Positions 52,078 to 60,461 of a stretch of DNA of 64,000 bases are shown here, piece after piece. Source of the DNA: Flavobacteriaceae bacterium. GTDB lineage: Bacteria; Bacteroidota; Bacteroidia; Flavobacteriales; Weeksellaceae. The notes beneath the pieces were generated by a model. The model was given only the letters and a program-made list of their open reading frames with translations, searched no databases and had not been told where the DNA came from. The DNA lies in NCBI GenBank assembly GCA_030538275.1, contig JAUNUH010000010.1, positions 62,001 through 126,000 of the forward strand. The letters are read 5' to 3'. Made by a program: the position numbers and the translations under genes. How positions within the stretch are numbered: position 1 is the stretch's first letter; every line of letters starts with the position of its first letter.

Positions 52078-54357
52078 ATGAAAAAAACATTAATCCTTGG
52101 TTCAATGGTATTTGCCGCGTTGCAAGCAAATGCTCAGGTAAAAGATGTAAGCGTTACATTACAGCCGACTGCAAGTTATAATTGGTTCGACGACAATACC
52201 GCCATTGAAGATGGTGTTATGATTGGTGGACGAGTAGGATTTGGGTTTGGAGAAGCTTTGGAAATACGAGGTATCTACGAAAAATCAATCGACTTGAAAA
52301 ATACCATTGAGGGTATCGACTTTTTGAATGATGATATTGCAGAAAACTTTGAATCCAGAGACGTAAATGTAGAAAGAATTGGTGGTGAATTCAAAGCCAA
52401 TATACCCACTGGTGGTTCTCTTGCCCCCTATATTACGCTAGGAACAGGTGTTCAGAAACTCAGCATAGAAAACTTTGGTGATACAGGTGAAGAGAGAAAA
52501 TCAGAAAACATTTATGCCTCAGCAGGCCTTGGATTTAAAGTAAATTTAAGCGACCGAATTACTCTAAATCTTGAAGGAAAAAATACCATATTTAATATGG
52601 ACCCTTCAAATGTACTTTTCATTCCAGAATCTAATGACGATTTCCAAGATTGGATAGGTGATGATAAAAATACAAGAATGTATAATTGGTCGGTACTTGC
52701 CGGGCTTCAATTGTATTTAGGAGGACGTGAACCAGGAAAAATGACTGAACTTGACCGTGCTTACTACAGAAAATTTTCTGGTGGTTTGGGTGGATTTAAA
52801 TTCAGTATTGAACCGGGTGGATCATATATAAACTTCAATGATAAAACCAATTTCAAAGACACATATCTGGTTGGAGCACAAGCTGGTTTCGACCTGAATC
52901 AATATGTGGGATTAAGAGGTTATTACTACCAAGCAACCAAAGATGAAAAAATTTCGACTGACTGGGATGATTTAGCTATTTATGGTGGTGATGTTGTAGC
53001 CAAATTAAACGTAGCTAGAGGATTAGTACCTTATATTACATTAGGAGGTGGATACATCAATGCATATGATTCCTATGTTGGGAAAGATGAACTTACAGGC
53101 GCCAATTCTGGATATTTTGCCAAAGGTGGCGTTGGATTAAACATTCCAGTAACTCCAAATTTAGAACTATTCGGATCGGCTAATTTAATGTACACTACCG
53201 ATAGACAATTAGACGATTTACAAAACACATTGGGTCCAGATGAATTAATGCAACATACCATGTATAATGCAGGTATTCGTTTCCAAATTGGAAAGAGTGC
53301 TAATGCGGCAGAAGTGGCCGAAAGAAGAATTTCATCACGAGTAGATGAAAGAACTCGCATTTACCAAGATAGAATTGATGCTTTGGAAGACGAGCTAGCA
53401 GAAGCTTATAGATCCAATGATACAGAAAAAGCGGTTCAAATTATAGAGGAGAAAAAAGAACTTGAAAATAAGCAGGAAGAAGTAATAAGAGAAGGCGTTT
53501 CTACTACCGACAAAAAGGTAAGCGACGATGAATCTAGAGTGAAAATGACACCTGCTGAATTGGAAAGCCTTGTAGAAAAAGTAATTCAAGGTGTAGATCA
53601 GGAAGAAGTTTCTAAACCACAGTCAACCGAAGAAAGAATCGATAGGCTGGAAAGACTTCTTCTAGAGATCAACTCTGGAGCAAATCGTGGAACTCTCACA
53701 CCCGCACAAACCGATTTGGCAAGCGACAGAATTATGAATCGTTTAGACCAATTAAATTCAAAAATTGATAATAATACAGCCCAAATCAACCGACTTGCTG
53801 GATCTGGGAGTGATGACAAAACGGTTATCGTAACACAAGGCGGAACACAGCCTACTGTTTTGAACCCTGGGATGAATCAAGTGCCTGCTCCTGTAGTTAC
53901 AAAAGATGGGGTTGTAAGCACAGACGGTACTGTAAAAAACGAGGAAAGAGGTATAGCCACAGGCTTTTTCGTTAATCAAGGTATGTCCATTTTTGGCGGA
54001 TTTGCATTTGGTGATGATTCTGCCGGACTTGTAGGTATCAGAGGTCATTATGCTATCACCAATTCACCTATCGGTTTTATGCCTGATTTGTATGTAGCAC
54101 CTGGTGACAAAACAGGATTTGGGGTAAATGCCAATGCCATTCTTGGATTCGAAAACATCGTAAATACTGTAATTGCCAAACCCTATATCGGCTTAGGTAT
54201 TGGTTATAACAATGTTGGAGATTTTGATAAATTCGGGACCAACTTCATTATCGGAACTTCCTTTAATGTATTGGGCGGAAATCTATATGCAGATTACACC
54301 GGTCGTGGATTCATTGATTTGAGCCAAATATCTGTAGGTTATAGATTTGGGTTTTAA
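52078..54357 (+). CDS. Large outer-membrane protein with several beta-barrel-like modules
   Basis: The 759-residue protein has a signal peptide (to about NAQ, residue 20). Two consecutive OmpA-barrel-like modules follow (about 21-220 and 232-405). A charged coiled-coil region comes next (about 415-600; DELAEAYRSNDTEKAVQIIE, ERIDRLERLLLEINSGANRG), then a third barrel-like module (about 625-759) ending in aromatic GYRFGF. The Gly-aromatic alternating pattern is typical of outer-membrane strands. It lies 18 nt before an OmpA-family gene that carries the peptidoglycan-binding domain absent here. Function unknown; possibly an envelope spacer. Confidence 0.72.
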   Translation: MKKTLILGSMVFAALQANAQVKDVSVTLQPTASYNWFDDNTAIEDGVMIGGRVGFGFGEALEIRGIYEKSIDLKNTIEGIDFLNDDIAENFESRDVNVERIGGEFKANIPTGGSLAPYITLGTGVQKLSIENFGDTGEERKSENIYASAGLGFKVNLSDRITLNLEGKNTIFNMDPSNVLFIPESNDDFQDWIGDDKNTRMYNWSVLAGLQLYLGGREPGKMTELDRAYYRKFSGGLGGFKFSIEPGGSYINFNDKTNFKDTYLVGAQAGFDLNQYVGLRGYYYQATKDEKISTDWDDLAIYGGDVVAKLNVARGLVPYITLGGGYINAYDSYVGKDELTGANSGYFAKGGVGLNIPVTPNLELFGSANLMYTTDRQLDDLQNTLGPDELMQHTMYNAGIRFQIGKSANAAEVAERRISSRVDERTRIYQDRIDALEDELAEAYRSNDTEKAVQIIEEKKELENKQEEVIREGVSTTDKKVSDDESRVKMTPAELESLVEKVIQGVDQEEVSKPQSTEERIDRLERLLLEINSGANRGTLTPAQTDLASDRIMNRLDQLNSKIDNNTAQINRLAGSGSDDKTVIVTQGGTQPTVLNPGMNQVPAPVVTKDGVVSTDGTVKNEERGIATGFFVNQGMSIFGGFAFGDDSAGLVGIRGHYAITNSPIGFMPDLYVAPGDKTGFGVNANAILGFENIVNTVIAKPYIGLGIGYNNVGDFDKFGTNFIIGTSFNVLGGNLYADYTGRGFIDLSQISVGYRFGF

Positions 54358-54375
54358 TCTAAAACTGAATTAATC

Positions 54376-55341
54376 ATGAACAAAATTAAAATACTTGGTT
54401 TATCATTTGTTCTGCTTTTTTCTGCGTCGGTCAACGCTCAAGAAAAGAGTGAAATTGTAATGACAAAAGCCGAACTGGAATCGTTTCTGAATACAGTTGC
54501 AGAAACCAGACGCGCGCAAATAAGAGCTCAAAAAGAACAAGAAGCTAAACGATATTTGAATGATTTGCGAGCCCATTACAAAACGCCTGCTGCAGGTCAA
54601 GAAATCTCGAATTATGAAATTTTAAGAGAAATCGACCGACTTAATGCTAGGCTCGACTTGATTTCCAGAGGAAACAGCGATATTTTACAAGGGCGTGGCT
54701 CTAATTCTACGATCGTTGTACCTGGCGGTGCGCAAGGTGGAATCAGTTATTTACCAGGACAAAATCCGCAATATATTGTACCCTCACAACCTCTACAATC
54801 GGCTCCTGTAACCAGCGACCGTGATTTGGAAACAGCACGCTCTATTTGGGAATTAGAAAAAAAATTGGATTCGCTCAAGGCTGAAAGAGCTCAACAAAAC
54901 CTTGCTCCCAAAGACAATTTGGGTGAATTGAAACAACAATTTCTAACATTGGAAGAAAGATTGGCTGCAGCCCAAAATCCGACCGAAAGACGTTCTTTAC
55001 TCGAAGAATTATTGGCGAAATTCAAAAATTTCAAAAAACAGGTTTTCTTCCCGAATAATGTTTCAGATTTGAGCGCGGCAGATTATGCCTACATCAGTGA
55101 TGTATCCGATGTGTTGAAAAACTACCCAGAATTGTCAGTGGTTTTGGAAGGATTTGCCAGCCCGAGAGGAAGTGCAGATTATAACAAACAATTGTCAATG
55201 CGTCGTTCAGAATCGGTTGAAAGAGCCTTGTTAGACAAAGGAATTTCAAAAGAACGAATCGTTTCATCCTTCAGAGGAGAAGATCATTCTACTTCCGAAG
55301 CTGGAGCCAGACGTGTAGATATGTCGATTATTTTGAAATAA
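54376..55341 (+). CDS. OmpA family peptidoglycan-binding protein with coiled coil
   Basis: The 321 residues have a signal peptide (to about NAQ, residue 22) and a long helical/coiled-coil region with a Gly/Pro/Gln-rich gap (about 25-225; SIWELEKKLDSLKAERAQQN). A C-terminal OmpA domain ends it (about 230-321: VFFPNNVSDLSAADYAYISD, LEGFASPRGSADYNKQLSMR, RRVDMSIIL). The domain should bind the peptide of peptidoglycan. It is probably co-transcribed with the barrel protein upstream and ends at a strong terminator. Confidence 0.85.
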   Translation: MNKIKILGLSFVLLFSASVNAQEKSEIVMTKAELESFLNTVAETRRAQIRAQKEQEAKRYLNDLRAHYKTPAAGQEISNYEILREIDRLNARLDLISRGNSDILQGRGSNSTIVVPGGAQGGISYLPGQNPQYIVPSQPLQSAPVTSDRDLETARSIWELEKKLDSLKAERAQQNLAPKDNLGELKQQFLTLEERLAAAQNPTERRSLLEELLAKFKNFKKQVFFPNNVSDLSAADYAYISDVSDVLKNYPELSVVLEGFASPRGSADYNKQLSMRRSESVERALLDKGISKERIVSSFRGEDHSTSEAGARRVDMSIILK

Positions 55342-55362
55342 TTGAGCAAAAACTTTCACAAA

Positions 55363-55395
55363 AACTGCTTTGTACACAACAAAGCAGTTTTTTTA
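55363..55395 (+). terminator. Terminator after the OmpA gene
   Basis: Arms AACTGCTTTGT (55363-55373) and ACAAAGCAGTT (55379-55389) form an 11-bp stem, followed by TTTTTT. Confidence 0.88.
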
Positions 55396-55401
55396 TCTTT
55401 G
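55370..55401 (+). promoter_or_regulatory. Promoter of aat, overlapping the preceding terminator
   Basis: TTG at 55370-55372, inside the terminator stem, and TATCTTTG at 55394-55401 are 21 nt apart, within the Bacteroidota spacing, 15 nt before the aat ATG at 55416. Confidence 0.6.
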
Positions 55402-55415
55402 AAAAAATAGATATT

Positions 55416-56045
55416 ATGTTCATTCTTCGACCTCAACAAGCATTTCCACCGGTTAGTCTAGCACAAGAAGACGGATTATTGGCCGTGGGCACAGAAATGA
55501 GCGTGGAACGATTGATTGAAGCCTATCACAAGGGTATATTTCCGTGGTATAATGGGCACGAACCGGTACTATGGTGGGCACCCAATCCACGTATGGTCTT
55601 ATTCCCAAATGAGCTGAAAGTAAGTAAATCTATGCAAAAAGTTTTGAGTAATAATCAATTTCAAATAACTTACAATCAAGATTTTGAAACCGTGATAAAA
55701 ACCTGTGGGCAAATTGAACGACCGGGTCAGAATGGAACTTGGATTTCAGACGAAATCATAGATAATTATTTAAAATTACATCAGCTGGGTTGGGCCAAAA
55801 GTGTCGAAGTATGGAATGCAGATAGAAGACTTGTTGGTGGACTTTATGGGGTGCAAATTAAAAATGTTTTTTGTGGCGAAAGTATGTTTTCACATGAAAG
55901 TAATGCATCCAAAGCTGGGTTTATTTCTATGGTGCAACATTTTCAAGGCCAAATAGAACTTATTGATTGCCAGATTTATACACCACATCTAGCATCGCTT
56001 GGAGCTCGATTAATCGACAGAGAAGAATTTCTTTCCTATTTATAA
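55416..56045 (+). CDS. aat: Leucyl/phenylalanyl-tRNA-protein transferase
   Basis: The 209 residues match Aat throughout: GIFPWYNGHEPVLWWAPNPR, ILSN-like DFETVIKTCGQIERPGQNGT, GWAKSVEVW, GGLYGVQIKNVFCGESMFS and SMVQHFQGQIELIDCQI. It adds Leu or Phe to N-terminal Lys/Arg of proteins, marking them for ClpS/ClpAP degradation (N-degron pathway). Single gene with its own promoter. Confidence 0.95.
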   Translation: MFILRPQQAFPPVSLAQEDGLLAVGTEMSVERLIEAYHKGIFPWYNGHEPVLWWAPNPRMVLFPNELKVSKSMQKVLSNNQFQITYNQDFETVIKTCGQIERPGQNGTWISDEIIDNYLKLHQLGWAKSVEVWNADRRLVGGLYGVQIKNVFCGESMFSHESNASKAGFISMVQHFQGQIELIDCQIYTPHLASLGARLIDREEFLSYL

Positions 56046-56095
56046 ATTTCAACTATAGCAATTTTGGTTTTGAAATATTGAATGTAGATTTAAAT

Positions 56096-56662
56096 TTATT
56101 CTGATAAGCTCAATCTTTTGATTACGTTAATTAACAAAGGTTTTTCTATTTCAGAAATTTTATTTTGTAACCATTCTAAATCAGCATTTTCTGGAATATC
56201 AAAAGATTCTTGCTCGATAATTTTGCCCTGATCTATTTCTGCAGAAACATAATGCACAGTAGCTCCAGATTTTTTTTCTTTATTGTCCAAAACCGCTTTA
56301 TGAACACGATTTCCATACATGCCCGCACCACCATAATCAGGTAGTAAAGCCGGATGCAAATTAATTACTTTTTGATCCCATTTTTTACAAAACTCGCCAT
56401 CCAAAATGGACAAGAAACCCGCCAAAATAATAAGGGAAATTTGATTTTCTTTACAAATTTTATCAATTTCAAGTGATAAATTTTGGTTTCTTTCTACATA
56501 CCAAGTTTCGATTCCAGCATCCAAAGCGCGCTCTATACCATAACAGTTGCGGTCGGCAATAACGCAAGAAATTTCTATACCAGATAAAATTCCTGCATCA
56601 ACTGCATCAATAATAGCTTGTAGATTGGTACCTGAACCTGATACTAAAATGGCAATTTTCAT
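56096..56662 (-). CDS. purN: Phosphoribosylglycinamide formyltransferase
   Basis: The 188-residue protein has the PurN motifs VSGSGTNLQAIIDAV (phosphate loop), LAGFLSILDGEFCKKWDQKV, NLHPALLPDYGGAGMYGNRV (catalytic Asn/His) and SGATVHYVSAEIDQGKII (with the catalytic Asp). It transfers the formyl group from 10-formyl-THF in the third step of purine synthesis. Single gene. Confidence 0.96.
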   Translation of the reverse strand: MKIAILVSGSGTNLQAIIDAVDAGILSGIEISCVIADRNCYGIERALDAGIETWYVERNQNLSLEIDKICKENQISLIILAGFLSILDGEFCKKWDQKVINLHPALLPDYGGAGMYGNRVHKAVLDNKEKKSGATVHYVSAEIDQGKIIEQESFDIPENADLEWLQNKISEIEKPLLINVIKRLSLSE

Positions 56663-56777
56663 GAGGACTTATGCTAAAAATTTATTCAAAAGAAGAGGTA
56701 AATATACGAAGTAAATAGAAAATAATTTCGAAGGTTCTAGCGAATTTATTGTTTTTGAAATAAATAAAAATAAGAAA

Positions 56778-57422
56778 TTAACATTCTATTTTTCCCATTT
56801 TCAGCGCTTCAATTCTTTTGTGTGAGTCATACATTTCACCAGGTTTTATGTTTTGTTCTTGATTGGGAATTTGGTCAGGTGGAATATTTTCTTGGTGGGA
56901 ATGAATTTTATAAGTTTTTTCTAATTTTTTAATAATGGTATCAGATTTTACATAAAACCGTTTTTCTGTAATGGTCGAAATGCTGGCAGGATCCTCTTCG
57001 CTTCCTCCCACGGCAGATGGCGACCACGATTCCTGGCTTTGCAAAACAAAAAATAATTGATCTTGATCAAAAAAGAATTCCTCTGTTGTATATGAATGCC
57101 CAATTCCTTCGGTAAAGCTAATTTTAATTACTTGATTATTCTGAATAAATCTATGAAGCACGCCATGTCCATCTTTGGTTTGGCAGGTGAATTCGGTGAT
57201 TTCTGGTTGAATCTTATTTTGTTGAATTTGTTGCTGAATTTGATTATATTTCTTCTGAATTTGTGAAATATCAGCGTTTTCGGTGTCTTCTGAAGGAATT
57301 TCTTCTAAATTTTCTTGTTGATTTTCAATTGAAACCGGTTTCGAAACCTGTTCTGTAGTAGATTTTGAATTGCAAGAATACACCAAAATCAAGGCATATA
57401 AAATAATGATATAAGATTTCAT
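56778..57422 (-). CDS. Hypothetical lipoprotein
   Basis: The 214-residue protein has a lipoprotein signal (LVYSC, Cys17) and a Glu/Gln/Ile-rich helical linker (about 35-70, with repeated IQQQIQQNK). A beta-rich domain follows (about 75-190: FTCQTKDGHGVLHRFIQNNQ, FFFDQDQLFFVLQSQES). The family was not recognised. Expected in the periplasm or outer membrane; function unknown. Confidence 0.7.
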   Translation of the reverse strand: MKSYIIILYALILVYSCNSKSTTEQVSKPVSIENQQENLEEIPSEDTENADISQIQKKYNQIQQQIQQNKIQPEITEFTCQTKDGHGVLHRFIQNNQVIKISFTEGIGHSYTTEEFFFDQDQLFFVLQSQESWSPSAVGGSEEDPASISTITEKRFYVKSDTIIKKLEKTYKIHSHQENIPPDQIPNQEQNIKPGEMYDSHKRIEALKMGKIEC

Positions 57423-57590
57423 ATTATTTTTTCCAAAATTTGATTCAAAAAGCTTTCCATGTATTTATTCCATTCTATAAACTCGGCATTGAAAAATAGT
57501 TTTTGAAGAAATTTTCAATGTATTTACGAATTTTGTCTTGGAGATTTAGGCCAAATATAATTCATTTTTGACTTAAAAGTTGAAGTGCGG

Positions 57591-57855
57591 TGGATTCTTT
57601 TTAGACTTATATCACGCTTATAACACGTTGCGCGACAAGGATTGTAGTGGAAATCCTTTGTCAAAAAAAAACAGAAAATACGCATTTTAAGGTTTTTGGA
57701 ATCAATTACTACTGGACATGGGTTTTTTGATGTCCTATGTGCAATTTTTTTTGACAAAGATTGAAACGTAAAGCCTGGTCCCGTCTCTTCAAAGCATGAA
57801 GGAATTGAAATAATCTACATCCAATTTTTAGCTTTGAAGAGGCGGGAGTCGCCCT
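57591..57855. repeat. Structured intergenic element (57.7 kb)
   Basis: The gap 57423-57886 has no credible gene. It contains GACAAGGATT (57634-57643) pairing with AATCCTTTGTC (57652-57662), a segment TTGACAAAGATTGAAACG (57751-57768), and a 16-bp inverted repeat CCCGTCTCTTCAAAGC (57780-57795) / GCTTTGAAGAGGCGGG (57831-57846) around 35 nt. I recall similar 'AAGGATTGTAGTGGAAATCC' ... 'GATTGAAACGnAAAGCC' sequences recurring in flavobacterial genomes. A relation to the Flavo-1 RNA motif is possible but unchecked. The first 160 nt of the gap show nothing. Confidence 0.65.
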
Positions 57856-57886
57856 AAATAATATTATTTTTTTGAATCTAATAGAC

Positions 57887-58825
57887 TCAAACCCAATCTT
57901 TTGGATTTTTGAAAATATTCAGCGCACGTTCTTCTTCGCTTCCTGGTTTGGGTTGAAAATTGTAATCGTAACGTACAGTGGGTGGCAAACTCATCAAAAT
58001 ACTTTCAATTCTGCCATGGGTTTTGAGACCGAACAATGTACCACGGTCGTGTAACAGGTTGAATTCCACGTATCTACCACGACGTATTTCTTGCCAATAT
58101 TTATTTTTGTCTGTAAAATCTTGATTTTTACGCTTTTGCAGAATTGGGATATAGGTTTTGAAAAAACTCTCAGCATTGGCTTTTTGGAACTGAAATAATT
58201 GATTTTGATTCATTCCATTTGGGTCGTTGGGGCGAAGATGATCGTAGAAAACACCGCCGATTCCACGTGTTTCGACACCTCTGTGATGGTTGTTGAAATA
58301 GGCATCACATTGTTTTTTGAAGTTGGGATAAAGGTCGTTTCCAAAGCTTTGCATTGCATTTTTAATTTCGGAATGAAAAAGTTGCGCATCTTCTGGGAAA
58401 ATATAGTATGGCGTAAGGTCCATACCTCCGCCAAACCAGGCGTCTGCTACGTTTTGTTGCGTGTCGTACAATTCAAAAAATCGCCAATTGGCATGGAAAG
58501 TGGGCGCAAAAGGATTGAAAGGATGAATCACCATGCTCAAGCCACAGGCTGCCCAATATTCTCCGTTGATTTTGAGCTGGTTACGCATTAAATCAGTGAC
58601 AGTTCCATGTACGAAAGAGACGTTAACGCCACCTTTTTCTATGACTTTTCCATTGGCCAAAACTCGCGTTCGACCGCCACCGCCGCCTTGTCGCTGCCAT
58701 AAATCTTCGACGAATTTGTGGGAATTATCTACTGTTTCTAATGCAAAGCAAATCTCGTTTTGTAGTTGATAAACAAAATTAATCCATTCTTGAAAAAAGG
58801 CGGATGTCTTGAAATTTGGGTCCAT
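57887..58825 (-). CDS. hemF: Oxygen-dependent coproporphyrinogen III oxidase
   Basis: The 312-residue protein carries the HemF signatures: GGGGGRTRVLANGKVIEKGG, NVSFVHGT, AACGLSMVIHPFNPFAPTFH, WRFFEL, WFGGGMDLTPYYIFPEDAQL and RRGRYVEFNLLHDRGTLFGL. It converts coproporphyrinogen III to protoporphyrinogen IX in heme synthesis. ATG at 58825 (MDPNFKTS) is chosen, because a good promoter (TATTTTTG at 58846-58839 with TTG 18 nt upstream) excludes the more upstream ATGs at 58855 and 58873. Confidence 0.94.
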   Translation of the reverse strand: MDPNFKTSAFFQEWINFVYQLQNEICFALETVDNSHKFVEDLWQRQGGGGGRTRVLANGKVIEKGGVNVSFVHGTVTDLMRNQLKINGEYWAACGLSMVIHPFNPFAPTFHANWRFFELYDTQQNVADAWFGGGMDLTPYYIFPEDAQLFHSEIKNAMQSFGNDLYPNFKKQCDAYFNNHHRGVETRGIGGVFYDHLRPNDPNGMNQNQLFQFQKANAESFFKTYIPILQKRKNQDFTDKNKYWQEIRRGRYVEFNLLHDRGTLFGLKTHGRIESILMSLPPTVRYDYNFQPKPGSEEERALNIFKNPKDWV

Positions 58826-58838
58826 TTGAATGTTTTGA

Positions 58839-58867
58839 CAAAAATAAGGAATCATAAAGAGATTCAA
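58839..58867 (-). promoter_or_regulatory. Promoter of hemF
   Basis: On the minus strand TTG (58867-58865) is followed after 18 nt by TATTTTTG (58846-58839), 13 nt before the chosen ATG. Confidence 0.6.
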
Positions 58868-58998
58868 CACCAAGTGTCTGATAATATTGAAATATCAGAA
58901 GTTGTATTATGTTAAAAATCAGTACTTTACCTTGATTTATTTCATTAATGAAAGTTAAAAATTTGCTGAAATTATTATGATTTTAATCGGATGATAGA

Positions 58999-59415
58999 TT
59001 AAAATTCTGTCGTCTTTTTCCAGCGTATAATCAGGTATTTATTCCCGAGTTCGGTGATCATAATACCTTTATCGCGGTAAATTTCTTCATTGGACAAAAA
59101 GGTTTTCATTTCTTCAAAACTCACAATTTTATAGGCCGGATCGTAAGAGGCCATATTGGGTTTTTTGATGTTGAACTCTTTGATCCAGTTGTTGATGGTG
59201 GAATGCGATACGCCAAGAACATTTTCGATTTCGCGAAGGCTTATTCCTTCCAAATAAAGCTGTACCGCCTTGATAATGTAGTAATTATCAATTCTTTTAC
59301 CTGATTTTTGGACGGTAAAATAATAATTACAACTTTTGCATAAGTAGCGTTGTTTTTGATTTACAATTCCGCTTTTTACAATGGAATTCTGATTTTCGCA
59401 ACGTGGACAAGTCAT
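58999..59415 (-). CDS. Solo IS1-type zinc ribbon plus HTH protein (transposase-derived)
   Basis: The 138-residue protein begins with a zinc ribbon MTCPRCENQNSIVKSGIVNQ...YLCKSCNYYF (two CxxC pairs) and continues with an HTH (IIKAVQLYLEGISLREIENV, LGVSHSTINNWIKEF), the InsA-like part of IS1-family transposases. It ends with a short strand-rich domain (IMITELGNKYLIIRWKKTT) in place of the InsB catalytic part. No inverted repeats or second transposase frame were seen, so it looks like a stand-alone DNA-binding protein, possibly a regulator of the adjacent cluster. A -7-like TATATTTG lies at 59454-59447 (minus strand). Confidence 0.72.
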   Translation of the reverse strand: MTCPRCENQNSIVKSGIVNQKQRYLCKSCNYYFTVQKSGKRIDNYYIIKAVQLYLEGISLREIENVLGVSHSTINNWIKEFNIKKPNMASYDPAYKIVSFEEMKTFLSNEEIYRDKGIMITELGNKYLIIRWKKTTEF

Positions 59416-59459
59416 TTTTTAATAAATGAATCGGGATTAAGATTTACAAATATAAAAAA

Positions 59460-59494
59460 GGAAATGCCGCAATATAGAATTCTGCGACATTTCC
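59460..59494 (-). terminator. Terminator after the alpha/beta hydrolase
   Basis: Arms GGAAATGCCGCA (59460-59471) and TGCGACATTTCC (59483-59494) form a stem with one mismatch, followed on the minus strand by a T-run. Confidence 0.78.
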
Positions 59495-59509
59495 TTACAA
59501 ATTCATGTT

Positions 59510-60442
59510 TTATTTCAAAAACGTCTTGATACTTTCATTGACTTCATCTGCACGTTCAAACTGAGCAAAATGTCCTGTTTTTTCCAACATAATCAATTGA
59601 TTGTTGGGCATTTTTTGTGCACCGTCTTTGGCATAAGTTTCGGTTTTGCCACCATTGAGGAAGCGGTTTGGAATCAAATTATCCTGCGCGCCAAAAATAG
59701 TAAGTGTAGGTTGCTTGATTTGGTGTAAAAAATCATAGACTGGTTGATTTACCATACCTTTCACAGACTCTGCAATGGCATAGGTATAAGCATCGAAATC
59801 ATTTGCTCCTCGAATCGCAATCCGGTCTGAAATCATAAATTCGGCATCCTCTGGCATATTATAAAAATTAACCGAGAGGTTAGTTCGAATTTGTTCTGGT
59901 GTAGTGAATTTCACCAAATCTGGAAACATGGCTTTTCTGAACCATTCTTTTTCGCCTTTGTTGAACTGCTCAAAGCCTGCTGGCGCAATGAGCACCAATT
60001 TTTCAACCATCTGCGGATATTGCAAAGCGGCAGTTAGCGCAATTTGGCCTCCCATAGAATGCCCAACCAATACCACATTGTCCAGTTTTTTCTTATCTAT
60101 AAATTCTTTGATAATTCCGGCAAAATATGTCATAGAATAGTCATAATTTCCTTTAGAAGATTTTCCATAACCTGGCAAATCCACCGCGATACAATGATAT
60201 TTTTGAGATAATTCGTTAAAATTTTTGTTCCATGCCGGCAAATAGCTTCCTAATCCATGGATAAAAATCAGGGTTTGATCTCCCGAACCCGCTTCTATAT
60301 AGGCGAGTGAAGTTTTTTCAGACAATTCTATTTTTTTGGTAGGAAGAATATATTCTATATCATCCATCGACTGAACCATGGGAAGCGAAGATGAACATGC
60401 CATCAAACTCATCAGAAACAGGCTTATTATTAAATATTTCAT
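59510..60442 (-). CDS. Alpha/beta hydrolase, lipoprotein
   Basis: The 310-residue protein has a lipoprotein signal (LMSLMACSSS, Cys16) and a complete alpha/beta-hydrolase domain. It shows the oxyanion-loop HGLGSYLPAW, the nucleophile elbow VLVGHSMGGQIAL (Ser in GHSMG), a late acidic residue in LTIFGAQDNLIPN and the catalytic His in MLEKTGHFAQFERADEV. An esterase or lipase-like reaction on an external substrate is likely. It is 19 nt after the outer-membrane protein gene on the same strand, so hydrolysis and uptake may be linked. Confidence 0.85.
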   Translation of the reverse strand: MKYLIISLFLMSLMACSSSLPMVQSMDDIEYILPTKKIELSEKTSLAYIEAGSGDQTLIFIHGLGSYLPAWNKNFNELSQKYHCIAVDLPGYGKSSKGNYDYSMTYFAGIIKEFIDKKKLDNVVLVGHSMGGQIALTAALQYPQMVEKLVLIAPAGFEQFNKGEKEWFRKAMFPDLVKFTTPEQIRTNLSVNFYNMPEDAEFMISDRIAIRGANDFDAYTYAIAESVKGMVNQPVYDFLHQIKQPTLTIFGAQDNLIPNRFLNGGKTETYAKDGAQKMPNNQLIMLEKTGHFAQFERADEVNESIKTFLK

Positions 60443-60461
60443 TTTAATTTACTTTTAAAGA

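Noticed and set aside
57524..57757. 77-codon frame in the 57.7-kb gap
   Set aside because: It covers the structured repeat, has no recognisable sequence and begins within a hairpin region.
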